Of a stretch of 64,000 nt of DNA, positions 10,886 through 22,515 are shown piece after piece (position 1 is the first letter of the stretch; each line of letters begins with the position of its first letter). Origin of the DNA: Heterocephalus glaber (Eukaryota > Chordata > Mammalia > Rodentia > Bathyergidae). A program made the position numbers and the translations under genes. Location of the stretch: NCBI RefSeq assembly GCF_000247695.1, contig NW_004624882.1, forward strand, positions 1,604,158-1,668,157. The letters are read 5' to 3'. Under the pieces are notes generated by a model. The model saw nothing but the letters and a program-made list of their open reading frames with translations. It had not been told where the DNA came from and made no database searches.

Positions 10886-12644
10886 GTACATACTGTATAT
10901 GTAATGTACAGCATACCGAAGGTGATGCGGTAGAAAAGGAGGCATTTGTGAGAGCTGGAGGGTGGGCTTCTGTGCCATCTTGAGTAGTGTGGACAAGTCT
11001 TATTAAGAGGTGACATCTGAGTGACAGTGTGTAGGAGAGCAGGCAGTTGGCTATGCAGATGTCTGTGGGAAGAACCTTTCAGGCACATGGGATTGCCAGT
11101 GCAGAAGCCCTCAGTGGAGCCTACCAAGGACGACTGAGCAAGAGCCGGGAGCCCAGTGAGCTGTACCATGGAGGAGGGCAGAATTCCAGGGAGGAAGGTT
11201 AGGGAGACTTTCGGGGGCCACATTATTCAGAAGCTGTTAGGCCACTGAGAGAGGCTGGCTTTCGATATAAGTTTGTAGCAGAAGAGAGCCAAGATATGTT
11301 TTACAAGGATGACTCTGGCCACTATGCTGAGAATAGCCTGTAGGAGACAAAGTGGCAGCAAGGGCCTATTTAGGGGGCAAAGGGGGAGCTGATTATTAGC
11401 AATAATTGTTAGATCATTAAGTGGACGATTCTTTAGAAGGCCCTCTAAAGGAACCCCTATTCTGAACAGCATTTCTTATAAATCATGTTGGAAGGAACTT
11501 ATAGAGGAAACTAAAAGCACAAAGAATACTGAAACAACAACAACAACAACAACAACAACAAAACAGGATGGATGTTTTCCTTAAAGACACTGCCATGGAC
11601 CCAGATGAACACCATGAGAAACCAGGTCACCACTGCTGTGTGCTCCACTGATGGCCAATCCAGCTATGGCTTAGAACAAATCCTGAAGAAAAATGGAATG
11701 GTTATCAAGGAATAGCCAAAAAGCTTCTTTTATGAAATACAGTGCATTTTAACTTGCGGCTCCTTTGCTAACATTTCTCAAGCCTTCACAAGATTACTGT
11801 TTTATTCTCATTATCCAGGACAAGACTTCCCTGGTTAATTCCCTTCCTTTCCATCTCTATGCATGTTCACAGTAGTGGGCACAGGTCCCTAAAGATAAGC
11901 AATCATTAGAACTAGGCAGGCTCTGTAATCTGGAGCAATGTATAGCATACTTATGAATTTTGGTATACAGCAATTGTTCTGATGTTTACTGAAGGAATCT
12001 TTATTTCTGGTCCTTTTAACATGCATCATTACTAGTGGGTAACTTTACATAACACAATCTACATTCTTCACCCTCTGAGAGGCTTCTCTGCTCTAACAAT
12101 CTGAACACAGGGCTATGTTCTCCTTCTACAGTGCAAGAAACACCAGGTTCTGTGCCTGTCTAACTGGAGAGAAACCCTCGGCCCTTCAGCCTTCTCCCGT
12201 CTTCAGAGCAGTGGTGATCGTAGGTATACACGGTGATCAGAGAAGAGGGACAGAGACTTAGTAAAGTCGCAGTTTACCCAGCTGGCAGAGGCAGGTTGGA
12301 AGAAGGGACTCTGTTTCCGGAAGGCAGACTTTTAGTTTTTAATTTAAGAACTTCCAGTTAGAGAAGTCTACCTGAAGCACTGCAAGCTGCCTTCTGGTTC
12401 AGCCCATATGGCAAGGGGCCAAAGGATTAGTGAGGAACATAGGCCCTTGGTCCAACAGCCTGCGAGCAACAATCCTGTTTGCACACGAGCGGATTTAGAC
12501 ACAGATTCCCTCCCTGTCAAGCTTCGTATGAAAACACAGACCCAGACAACACTTTGATTGCAGCCTTGTGAGAGATCTCGAGCCAGAGGCACCCAAATAA
12601 GTCATGCCCAGTTTCCCAATCACAGGAAATATGAGATAACGAAT
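10886..12644. other. Intronic sequence with a CAA microsatellite
   Basis: No exon or mobile element is confidently recognised. A (CAA)n run occupies 11533-11562. The minus-strand frame of 129 codons at 10834-11223 overlaps a Tigger remnant at its 3' end and has no recognised similarity. Confidence 0.45.
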
Positions 12645-12768
12645 GTCTGTTTTTTATTTTGAGACAAGGTCTCACTATGTAGCCCAGGCTGGCCTTGAAC
12701 TCACTGTGAACCTCCTGCTTCAATCTCCCTAGTGCTGGGATTACAGGCGTGCGCCACCACGCCCGATG
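12645..12768 (-). mobile_element. B1 SINE
   Basis: The plus strand carries 'gagacaaggtctcactatgt', 'gcccaggctggccttgaact' and 'gtgctgggattacaggcgtg', ending 'gccaccacgccc'. This is a well-preserved B1 read in reverse. Confidence 0.92.
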
Positions 12769-12879
12769 TGTCTGTTGTTTTAAACTGCTAAATTTTGAGG
12801 CAATTTGCTATGAGCAATAATTATAAGTAGGATCCAGATAAAGAAGGAAAACATAACCAGTATCCCGGAAGCCCCCTAT

Positions 12880-13310
12880 GCTGTTTTCTAGATAAACCCT
12901 CTGAGATAACCACTGTTCTGATTCCTAACACCATAGAACAGTATAATTTCATTTGAAACATTATGTAAATGTAGTTGCAAAGTATGAGCTATTTTTTTCC
13001 TTCTATGTAAAAAAAATTTAAGATTCATTCAGAATATCATGTGCAGTGTTTGATCATTCATTCTCATCGAAGTAGTATTTATTCTGTGAATGCATAATAA
13101 ATTATTTATCAATTTTACCACCTATGGACACTTGGGCAGTTTTCAATTTGAGATTGTTAAATAGTGCTATTATCACTTGTCTTGTACATGTTCTTTGCTG
13201 AACAAACCTGTACATTTTCGTTTCATATATACCTAGGAATGGAATCAATAGGTTGTAGGATATGGATGTGTTCAGTCAATTACCCTGGTTTTTTGGCTAT
13301 ATCATTCCTT
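12880..13310 (-). mobile_element. Old L1 (L1M-type) fragment, antisense
   Basis: Landmarks in reverse L1 orientation are 'gataaccactgttctgattc', 'acctatggacacttgggcag', 'cttgtacatgttctttgctg' and 'tatacctaggaatggaatca'. Together they are characteristic of the 3' part of ancient mammalian L1s. It is strongly diverged, with no open frame. Confidence 0.7.
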
Positions 13311-13965
13311 CCCCATTCTGTGATGTGTATCTCTAACTATATGAATTCTAACAGCCTTCTTTTCCTTCACTATTTTATTCTTTTTAGTGTCTTACTGAGT
13401 CCCTTTGATTCTGCTAGCTAGTAAAAAGTTGCAGTCCATCAATACATGCATTTATCTTTGAGTGCATGTGGAGATAAATGTTATTTGACTGAAAGAATCA
13501 TGTTGAGTAAGTGATCAATTTATGTCTCACAAAGCAGGGCTTGGAGAAGACCGTCTTAAAGTTATGTAAAAAGTAATTAAAGCTTTGTCAGTTGAGTAAG
13601 GTCTGCTGAAAAGGTATGAGTAGGCCACACTGAACTCACACAAGCTACAGAGCAAAAACTGTTGAAAATTATTGAGAACCATAAAGTCCTGGTGTGCAGG
13701 TGGTAATAGTCCATTGCTCATCATGAAAAGTCGGAAGAGGAGTAATCCAAATCATCTCATTTGTTTCCTGCTGCTTTGACATACTCATAGTATGAAAGCC
13801 TTCTTTCCATTATCTATTTTCCTGTCTATATCTTTGAGGATGAGTCATTTGATGCATCAAATCTAAAAATTTCAAACAGCATTCTAATTGGCTCAGAACA
13901 TCCGAAGTAGTCTCTAAATATATGGTTGGCTCACTTTAAATTCATTAAATCAAATAAAATTAGCG
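13311..13965. other. Intronic sequence, no feature recognised
   Basis: AT-rich with short T-runs. I see no repeat or exon hallmark. Confidence 0.4.
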
Positions 13966-14165
13966 AGGCATGGCAGTGCAGTCTTGTAATCTTGGGCACT
14001 TTGGGAGGCTAAGGCAAGAGGATTGCAAGTTTGAGCATAGCCTGGACAACTTAGTGATTTAGTGAGACCTGGTCTTAAAATTTAAAAAGAAAACAAGGAC
14101 TAGGGAGGTAGCTCTATGCAAAAGCCTTGGGTTCAATGCATAGTACCTCAATAAATAAATAAACA
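13966..14165 (+). mobile_element. B1-like plus ID-like composite SINE
   Basis: 13966-14085 is a B1/FLAM-like unit ('gggcactttgggaggctaag', 'agcctggacaacttag'). 14098-14150 is a tRNA-like unit ('gggaggtagctctatgc', 'gggttcaatgcatagtacct') with an A-rich 'aataaataaataaac' tail. The order is the same as rodent B1-ID fusions. Confidence 0.7.
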
Positions 14166-14383
14166 AACACATAAATATTAAATTAAATTAAATCTATTTC
14201 CTTAATTGAACTTACTATATGTTAGATGTTCAATAGCCACATGTCCCTAGAGGCTGCCATATTCCATTACTGCAGAATCATCTGTGGCACAGTGCTGCCA
14301 TCGATGTTCATAGAGAGGTATTTTCCCAGGAAACAACAACATGATCCTCATCCAAAATGCTAGCATCTTGTTCTAAAGGAGGG

Positions 14384-14788
14384 ATATTAGTCAGCTTTTC
14401 TGCCATGAGGACAAAATATGTACCTGACATCTGCAATTTAAAGAAGGAGAGGTTTAATTTGGCTCACAGTTTCAGAGGTTTCAGCATGGTCAGCTGCCTC
14501 CAAGGCAGGAACATCATAGCAAAAGGACTTGGCAGAGAAGAGCTGCTCAACTCATGGCAGCCAGGAAGCAGAGAGAGAGAGCAAGAGAGTCAACATGAGA
14601 GAAAGGATTTGGGGATCGGATATACCCATCAAAGGCATGCCCCCAGTGACCTACTTCCTCCAACCAAGCCCCACTTCCTAGCAGCACATTCAGCTATGAA
14701 CTCTCATTAATGGGATTAGTTTCTTGATGAGGTTAGTGCCCTCAGTTCATGAGTCTTTGGGGGATACTTCATATTTAAACCATAATGG
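14384..14788 (-). mobile_element. Rodent MaLR (MT/ORR1-like) solo LTR
   Basis: Plus-strand landmarks are 'attagtcagcttttctgcca', 'aggtttaatttggctcacag', 'tttcagaggtttcag', 'catggcagccaggaagcaga' and 'atatttaaaccataatgg'. Colinear copies lie at 30100, 39557 and 54680 in the same orientation. It is a solo LTR with no internal region. Confidence 0.75.
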
Positions 14789-15838
14789 AAGATGGATCTT
14801 GCTAGATGCCTCAGATTTTTGGGATACACACAGTGATGGAAATGGAGTTCAACACAAGAAACAACACTGAACAATACTTTTACTGCATCCAGGACCCTGG
14901 ATGCAGAGATGCTGAGAAATTAGTCCAAAGCCTTACAGGTACTAAATAGTAGAATTCTGACTTCCATTTCACATATCTCTAATATACTATATTATGCTTC
15001 AGATTCACAAAATGGTGTGTGTACATATACATATAGGAGTAAATATAAATATACATATATGCACATCTGTATGAAAGTGAATATATATATTTTCGTGTTT
15101 TGTCTGTATGCACTCCTATATTTCACACATTTACTTTTCCTTCCCTTTCATCTCCTTTTGGGTCTGGAGATTTGCTTCCTTTCACCAGTATCATACTTAT
15201 ATTCTTCAAATGGGCATAATCATGGCTGACAAACATGAGTGCTACCTACCAGTGTGATATTTCTGAATCAAGCACAAATTGAGAAAGCAGATAGGAGGTA
15301 AAATAAGGAAGAAGAGATTGTCATTAGCTGATGAAGCCATTGAATGTTGACAGAAGTCAGCACAGTAGGGACAAGGAGTTAGGAAGAGAGGTTCTACTCT
15401 CTGCTCCAGCATTAATTAGCTATGTGATGGGGGGATCATATCACTCAGTTGGGTTTCTTTTCTTGGTTTGTTTATTTATTTTTAATCTGGAAGAAGAGAG
15501 AGTTTAGACCAAATTAGTAGTTTTCAAATTGTGATCATGTGCAACCTTTCAGAGGCAGAGACAAATATCAGTGGGCAGAGCCTTGGATAGCCCAGTGCCC
15601 TTTTAAATAGAACCTTTCTACTGAGTAATGCACCAGGGTAGTGGGCTAGGTTTCTATTGAATGAGGAGTTCTACTGCTATAGGAAATATGAGCATGAATG
15701 ATTGCCACTGGTGCTTCAAATAGCAATAGAACTTAATCTGCAATTCTGAATCTCTTTCTAAATGCCCATGGTTTCCAGCAACCTCTTCTAAACTTTTCTC
15801 AATTAAAATCAAAGGTATTAGTTTTATTGCTTTTCTAT
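14789..15838. other. Intronic sequence, possible MIR trace
   Basis: An AT-rich, TATA-rich stretch lies near 15020-15100. A MIR-like line ('ctgctccagcattaattagc', 'tatgtgatgg') is at about 15395-15440. I see nothing else. Confidence 0.4.
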
Positions 15839-16064
15839 TCCTTACATTTTAAGAATGACAATAATAATGTTTGCTATTTTTTATTGCAAATATAGAGAAT
15901 TTCATCAATAATCACAACTCCCTATGAGATGGGTAATACCATTACCCCTGTTTTACTAATAAAGAGACAAGGCCCAGAAAGGTTAAAACTCTTTTAAATA
16001 AAGTTTTATATTTCCAAAGTTGTAGAGTAGGCTCCACCCAACTGCAGAGCTAACATTTTTACTA
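15839..16064 (-). mobile_element. MIR SINE remnant
   Basis: Reverse MIR pattern: 'aataatcacaactccctatg', 'gagatgggtaataccattac', 'gttttactaataaagagaca', then 'aggctccacccaactgcaga'. Confidence 0.65.
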
Positions 16065-16391
16065 TATGGCATAGTCTCAGTTCTTGAGGGTTGCCTATCT
16101 CCATGCACTTTTACATAATTTCACACTCTTCCACTAAAGATGGTGTTTTCTTGCCTGATCCTACACTGTGGTCAAGAGAAGAGGTATGGAAGTGACAGTG
16201 TACCAGTTCAGAGCCTAATCCTTGAGAGGCCTTGTATGTTTCTACCTGCACTCTCAAGCTCTGTATCACTAGGTGCCTCCAAAAAGGATGAAAGACAGGT
16301 GAAATAGATCTGAACTAGTTTCCATCTAAGACCAACAGTGCTACTGCACCTGCTTTGTAGATGTATGAAAAATAAACATTTATTTCCAGAC

Positions 16392-16682
16392 ACAAAAAAG
16401 CAAATATCCTGTGATTCTACCTACATGAAATATTTGGAACATACACATTCATAAAGAGACAGTAGAATAGAGGTTACTGGGTGCTTGGAGAAGAAGGGAA
16501 TAGAAAATTATTGCTTAATGTGCACAGCTTCTGTTTGAGGAGAGGAAGAAGTTTTGGAAATAGTAGTAATGGTTGTACAATATTGTGAATATAATGCTAC
16601 TGAATTATATATTTAAAATGGTTAAAATGAAAATATTTACATTATGTATATTTTACTAAAATTATTTAAAAAGAAATGTTCA
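16392..16682 (+). mobile_element. Ancient L1 3' end
   Basis: The colinear pattern 'gattctacctacatgaaata', 'agaatagaggttactgggtg', 'aatggttgtacaatattgtg', 'ctgaattatatatttaaaat' and a final A-rich tail match the common 3' terminus of L1M subfamilies. Confidence 0.75.
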
Positions 16683-16954
16683 GTAAGCCACTCATGTCCT
16701 GTGGTTATTTGTTTTGAGGAAATAGCTGACTGATAGAGTGATTATCTAATATCAGGGCAGCTATTATACAGAAAGAAGAAAGAGAATTTCACGTAACCCA
16801 AAACATGACAAAGAGAAGAAGAGGAAGTAAATGTAAGATTCAACATCTTGCCTGTTGAATGATACCTGTGTCAAAATGAATTAGATAGTGGGCCAAGGAA
16901 AGAACTGACTGTTGGAGCAATTAAAAGAGATCATTTGAAGAAGTGGAAATGTAG

Positions 16955-17035
16955 CTCAGTGTTAGAGCACTTGCCTAGTGCCTGTGAGGTCCTGGATTTG
17001 ATCCTCACCACAGGAAAAAAAAGTAAAATAAATCA
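16955..17035 (+). mobile_element. ID-type SINE
   Basis: tRNA-derived unit with A box in 'aaatgtagctcagtgttag', 'agcacttgcctagtgcctgt', B box in 'tggatttgatcctcacc' and an A-rich tail. This is the standard ID anticodon arm, unlike the copies at 33, 43.8, 53.7 and 56.4 kb. Confidence 0.85.
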
Positions 17036-18655
17036 TTTGCAAGTGCTCATGTCATTCCAAGGTCATTCCCATGGGAGGCCTTGCTGTCATGGGATATGTG
17101 AAATGACTAAAGGAATTCAATGAGCTGGAAACATTTCTGAGATGTTAAAAATTGTGAAACCAACACAAATTTGGAACCTGAAAGGCTGGAAAATATTAGA
17201 AAGAGACAGGTAGTGTCATCTGCCAAGTTTAAGCTGTTAAAAAATAGTTTATATCCCAAGTCATTTTTAAAAAAAATCACATACTTATGCAATTCAAATC
17301 AATTTGCCTTGACAGTTGCTTTCCATTTTCCCTTTTAGTTGGGAAGATATTTATGCTTGATTCTATTCTCTTTTTGTGTTCACTTCACCTTCTGTTCAGC
17401 AATCCTGCAGTGCTCTCTCAATACAAGGATTTAATACATTTTTAAATGATAAAATTAAACAGAGGGCCAGAGACTGTAATGGAATACATGACACAATCAC
17501 AAATGTGAGGTGACAGTGGAAGTCTTTTTTATACATATGCTGAGGGGCTAAAATTGTTCAAGAACAAGGTATTAGCTAAAAGTCTCAGCAGTAAAAGATG
17601 TGACTGCAAAGTGGAAATAAAAATAATGATGGTGATGATGATGATGTCAATAACAGGCCTATTCAGAGGAGTGTTGCAAGAACAAATTATAGATGGGTGA
17701 ATTGCTTTTAGTATCTTGGATGGAAGGTATTATGTAAATTCCAGTTCTTTTTCTTTTATTATTTTTCCTTGAAGACTGCCAAAAGAAAGAAAACTCCTAG
17801 TGGGTGGATAAAAGCAAGAATTGAGGGAGGAGAGAGAGAAAATAATTCAAGGAAGCAAGAAATAGCTCATTTAAGGAGCTTCTCAACCATCACATTTGCT
17901 TCAATACACTTCTTCTGCCTAGACACACAGCTATGAAGGAGGTGGAGTGATTGTGAGGGTCTTTTCTGCTCTCACTCTTGTCCAGGAAGGATCTAGACTT
18001 TACATCTGTATTGCTAATAGAATCATCTCCTTCTTGTGGCTGTTCTATGTTCAATTGCCATTGTTTCCATCATTGTGTTCTGTTTCTGTCTTTGTTTTTT
18101 GTTGGTTTTTTTTTTTGCATGTACAGAGAATATTCTACCTAGGCAACTAGTCCCAAAGGCAGGCACTGATGTTGCATGCTCTAAGAGAATTAACATGCAA
18201 ATACCAGTATGTGGAACTGTTTTAAACTGAGCATTTCAGAAGGCTAGGCTGATGCCAGTTTGTTGCAGTTTATAGTGAGAAACACTCAATTCCTATCTTT
18301 GACTCCATGGATATGACTTGAAGGTGAAATGAAATAACCTTAAGCCTTTCGTGACAATCAATACATAAGTTAATTATTTTTTGAAATAATTCATTCAATA
18401 ACAATACTTGAGGAAAACAATTGTTCAGCAAGAAATGGAGTGCCTTCTGGCTCTTTCCTCTCCAGCTCATTTGGAAGCATTTTGAACAGTCATACTGAGA
18501 TATTATGTTGATCAATAAGTCATTCTCCCTCTCAAAATATTATGATGATTTCAAAATTCATCTTGGGTTCAAGTAAGGTCTCTTAATCATTTTCTCCCAG
18601 TAGGAGACCCCCTCAGTAGGTTTCTGCTCATCTCCTCTTATCTTTATCTACACTT
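17036..18655. other. Intronic sequence with a short GAT repeat
   Basis: A GATGATG-type run is at about 17628-17646. The plus-strand frames at 17947-18230 lack similarity to known proteins. No exon is seen. Confidence 0.4.
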
Positions 18656-18982
18656 CAAAGAGCACTGAATTTATTCATTGGATATCAGGTAAGCACTGAC
18701 TATGCATCAAAGTCTGTTCCAGATGCTGGATATACTAGTGAACAAAACAGAAAAGAATGCTAACCCTCTCTTGGGTCATGGGAACTGGAGCACAGAACCC
18801 CCTAGAGAACTGGAAATATGCCGGAAACCCCTTACACACTCCAGCCTCCGTGTTCTCATCCAGAAGATGCAGAAAGTGGAACAGACCTCAAATTCCATGG
18901 GTTTCTCATAGAGACCCCAAGTGGCTTACTCATCCAGGTAATGAGTCCCCTATGTCATACAAGCTATTTTGTGCAATGTCGT

Positions 18983-19322
18983 TGCTATAGTTTGGATGTG
19001 GTTTGTGTAGGAAGCTTGGTCACTTTTGTGGTGGTGTTGAGGTGATGGAACATTCAAAAGCCTAATGGAAGGTAATTAGATCATGGGGCTCCACCTTCAT
19101 GAATGGATTAGTGCCATTTTTTGAGAACTGATCATTATAAAGTGAGGCCACTCAATGCTATGGTCCCATCTGCATGCTGCTGCTTCCATTCTTCTTCTCC
19201 ACTGTGTTATGACATGGCCAGAGAGAACCTTGACCAGACACAAGCACCATCTTGTTTGGACCTTCCTGTCACCAGAACAGTGAAGCAATCTCTTTTCTTT
19301 ATAAAATACCCAGCCTTAGGCA
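18983..19322 (+). mobile_element. MaLR (MST/MLT1-like) LTR, plus orientation
   Basis: It starts tgctatagtttggatgtgg, then 'ggtaattagatcatggggct', 'ccttcatgaatggattagtg', 'agaacagtgaagcaatctct', 'ttctttataaaatacccagc'. The last ~30 bp of a typical LTR is missing. It is the only confident MaLR LTR in the window that points against FRMPD4. Confidence 0.75.
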
Positions 19323-20214
19323 CTTCCCACCCAATATATCTCATGCACTCCTTCAAGTACAGTAGGAAGTCAGTATTATTATTTCCATTTAGAGATGAAA
19401 ATTCAGAGGCTCTGGAAATTAAAATACTTTAAATCCAAGTTTCAAAAACATCCTCATTATCAAGTCTTACATCCACTCCTGCTGCAGTAGGTGGGGCCTG
19501 TTATAGAGCCAGTCACAGGCTTCACCTTGGGGCAGTATCTGGCTCCAGCCTGGCAGAATTCCGCAGGACAGCATATGGGAAGCATGTCACACATGGCCCT
19601 GAACCATGGCTTCATCAAGGATGCTGCCTGGTGTTGCTGGTATTAAAGCATTGCTAATTATTAGTCATTAGTGATTATTATTATTACTAATTCATGTCCC
19701 TGGATCCCTGAGGGGGACCATTCCAGAAGACACAGAAGAGAGTGTAGCACAGCAAAGGAGCTGGTTCATTTTGTGGCTATGTAAGGAACTTCTCCTCTCC
19801 CTCCTCTTGTGCGTGCTGCACATTCTCAGAGTTTCTTTCTGAGCCCACATCCCTGAGCTTCCGAGAATAACTTCTGAAGAAGACCATATGACACTCTAGA
19901 CTCCTCTCAGCCATGACTCAGAGAACCCCGCAGCTCACTGGTCTGCAAAGCAGGTTTCTAAAGTAAGATCTTGACACTTGTCTAGGTCAGCAGTGCCACC
20001 TCCCAGGATAGAATTCTGTCTCACAGGTCTGGCAGACACTTTCTCTTAGGCCTTATCAAGTCACACAACATTGTCTCTTACCCAGGGTGTGCGCTTCCAT
20101 CTTACAGGTCGGGGAGGGAGATGATAAGGCAATGTTGGCAGCCATCTGGGTTCCAGTCTCAGAGCTAAGCCAGCCTCCATTCATTATTCATCACCTACTG
20201 CACCAGCCCAGGTC

Positions 20215-20420
20215 AGGCCGCTTGACTCTCATCATTTCTAATCTTTACAATAACTCTGCAAAGTGAGTTGCATTATTTCCACTTCACACATGAGGAAACA
20301 GACTCCCTTCAAAGAGATTAAGCATCTTGTCCAAGGCCACACAGCTCATTTGAAGTAGAGCCAGGAGTCCAACCCAGGCCACACGCACCAATGTTCTTTC
20401 CATCTGCCCATGACAAAGTC
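20215..20420 (-). mobile_element. MIR SINE remnant
   Basis: Reverse MIR pattern: 'cacatgaggaaacagactcc', 'gattaagcatcttgtccaag', 'gccacacagctcatttgaag', 'agccaggagtccaacccagg'. Well preserved for the family. Confidence 0.85.
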
Positions 20421-20779
20421 ATTTTCAGCCTTGGAAGTGTCCACATTCCAAGGCTTTGCCTTTCTTATTTGGTCCCTTAGAGTTCTCCATTTAAAAAAAA
20501 ACACGTGTTAATCTTACAAGTTCCAAAGTCAACATGTCCACATATTGAGTCTTACAATCTTCATACTGACACTGACAGGTTACTATCACTTCTTCCATTT
20601 GGTAGGAGATTAAACCAAAGCACAAAGAAGCTAAATAATTTGCCCCACTTCACTGGCAGGGATGATTTGACAGTTTCAAAGTGGAGGTACTACAGATGTC
20701 TTAACACAGAATGCAGAAGAGTTCCTCTAACTTTTGGGTATTGAAGGGGAATTGGCAGAGAATTATAAGAAGGCAGCCT

Positions 20780-22502
20780 CAAAGAAACAGACTTGAGGAC
20801 CAGTGGAACAGATTAGAAGATGCAGAAACAACGCGAGACACACTCAGCCATCTCATCTTCGATAAAGGAGCCAAACACCCTCACTGGAGGAAAGATAGCC
20901 TCTTTAATAAATGGTGCTGGAAAAATTGGGCTTCAACTTGCCAAAGATTAAAACTAGACATATATCTCTCACCATGCACTAAACTAAAATCAAAATGGAT
21001 TAAAGATCTAAATATTAAAATAGAAACTCTGAACCAGTTGGAACAGAGGTTAGGTAGAACCCTTGAAGACATCGGTGTAGGAAAAGATTTTATGAACAAA
21101 ACCTCAGTTGCCTGTGAACTAGCACAAACAATCAACAAGTGGGATCTCTTCTTATTAAAAGGATTCTGCACAGCAAGAGAAACCACCAGCAGTGTGAAGA
21201 GACAACCCACAATGTGGGAAAAAATCTTCACCTGCTCTTCCTCAGACAAAGGTCTACTATCTCGAATCTATAAAGAACTTAAAAAGATCAGACCTCCCAA
21301 ATTTAAAGACCCAATCCAAAAATGGGCATCTGAAATGAACAGACATTTCTCAGACAAAGAAGTAGAAATAGCAAATAAATACATGAAAAAATGTTCAACA
21401 TCACTGGTCATTCGAGAGATGCAAATGACAACAATGCTGAGATTCCACTTCACTCCAGAAAGAATGGCTGCTATCATGAAATCAACCAATAAGAAATGCT
21501 GGCAGGGCTGTGGGGAAAGAGGAACCCTGCTCCACTGCTGGTGGGAGTGTAGACTGGTGCAACCACTGTGGAAATCAGTATGGAGATACCTCAAAGAACT
21601 AGGACTGGAAGTCCCATTTGACCCCGCTATTCCACTGCTGGAGATCTTCCCCAAAGAACTAAAAGAATCATACCACAGTGATATATGTGTGCTCATGTTC
21701 ATAGCAGCACAGTTTGTAATAGCTAAAACTTGGAAACAGCCCAAATGCCCATCAACTGGAGACTGGATAAAGAAAATGTGGTTTTTTAATAAAATGGAGT
21801 ACTACTCAGCCATAAAAAATGAGAAATTAGAGACATTTATAGCTAAGTGGATGCACATTGAGGCCATACTCTTAAGTGAAATAAATAGGACACACATGAA
21901 TAGATACCGAATAGTTTCTCTTGTGTGAGAAACTGAAAGTGTAAATAAGGACTAAATGTATAATAGGTCATGTGAAATAGGAAGAAAAGGGGCAAAGGGA
22001 AGGAAGTGGGAGGGCTAGGGGAAAGGATAGAAGGGAATGGGTTTAATATGAGAAAATGGAAAAATAGGAACAAAATCTTTGTAAATAGGGAGGACTGGAG
22101 GGGTTGAAGGGAGGGCTGGGCAAGGGTGAAAAATAAGAACCAAGAGAGATTATGTAAAGGTGCAAATTTCCAATGATGAATGTCATTATATTGTATACTT
22201 AAAATGTACCAATGATTAGAATGAATAATCAATAATGTAAAATAGGAAGAAAAGGTCCAAAGGGGTAGGGGTAGTGGGAGGGCCAGGGGAAAGGAAAGAA
22301 GGGAAAGGAAAAATGATGAGAAATGGAAAAAATGGAAACAAAGTCTTTGTAAATAGGGAAGGGTGGAGGGCGTGAAGGGAGGGCTAGGAATGGGAAAAAA
22401 ATGAGAACCAAGATGCATTATGTAAAGGTACAATTCCCAGTGAGAAATGTAATTGTGTTGGATACCTACAATGTACCAATAAAAGAATTTAATAAAAAAA
22501 AA
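20780..22502 (+). mobile_element. Young 5'-truncated L1 with two tandem 3' UTR units
   Basis: 13-bp target duplications flank the element: aagaaggcagcct (20767-20779) and aagaaagcagcct (22503-22515), one mismatch. About 20781-21928 is an uninterrupted ORF2 C-terminal reading frame. It includes the Cys/His cluster near [20 protein letters not shown]. Two copies of the purine-rich 3' UTR follow: unit A at about 21950-22215 and unit B at about 22236-22490, the latter ending in an A tail. Unit A ends at a degenerate 'aatgtaccaatgattaga' with no A tail. The N-terminal half of ORF2, ORF1 and the promoter are absent. Confidence 0.93.
20781..21928 (+). pseudogene. L1 ORF2 C-terminal fragment (open, truncated)
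   Basis: About 380 codons are open from L1 homology start to a TGA. They cover the region after the reverse transcriptase core to the C terminus, including the Cys-rich segment. An upstream ATG at 20711 lies in flanking non-L1 sequence and is accidental. With no endonuclease or RT domain it cannot support retrotransposition. The lack of stops or frameshifts suggests recent insertion. Confidence 0.85.
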
Positions 22503-22515
22503 AAGAAAGCAGCCT

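Noticed and set aside
10834..11223. 129-codon minus-strand frame
   Set aside because: It partly overlaps a Tigger-like remnant and shows no recognised domain, start context or splice sites.
20711..20780. Start of a 405-residue protein gene at 20711
   Set aside because: The first ~23 codons are flanking genomic sequence before the L1 target duplication. Only the L1 part is real coding homology.
21843..22433. 196-codon minus-strand open frame
   Set aside because: It is the antisense of the purine-rich L1 3' UTR. The predicted Phe/Pro/Ser-rich protein is low complexity and an artefact of composition.
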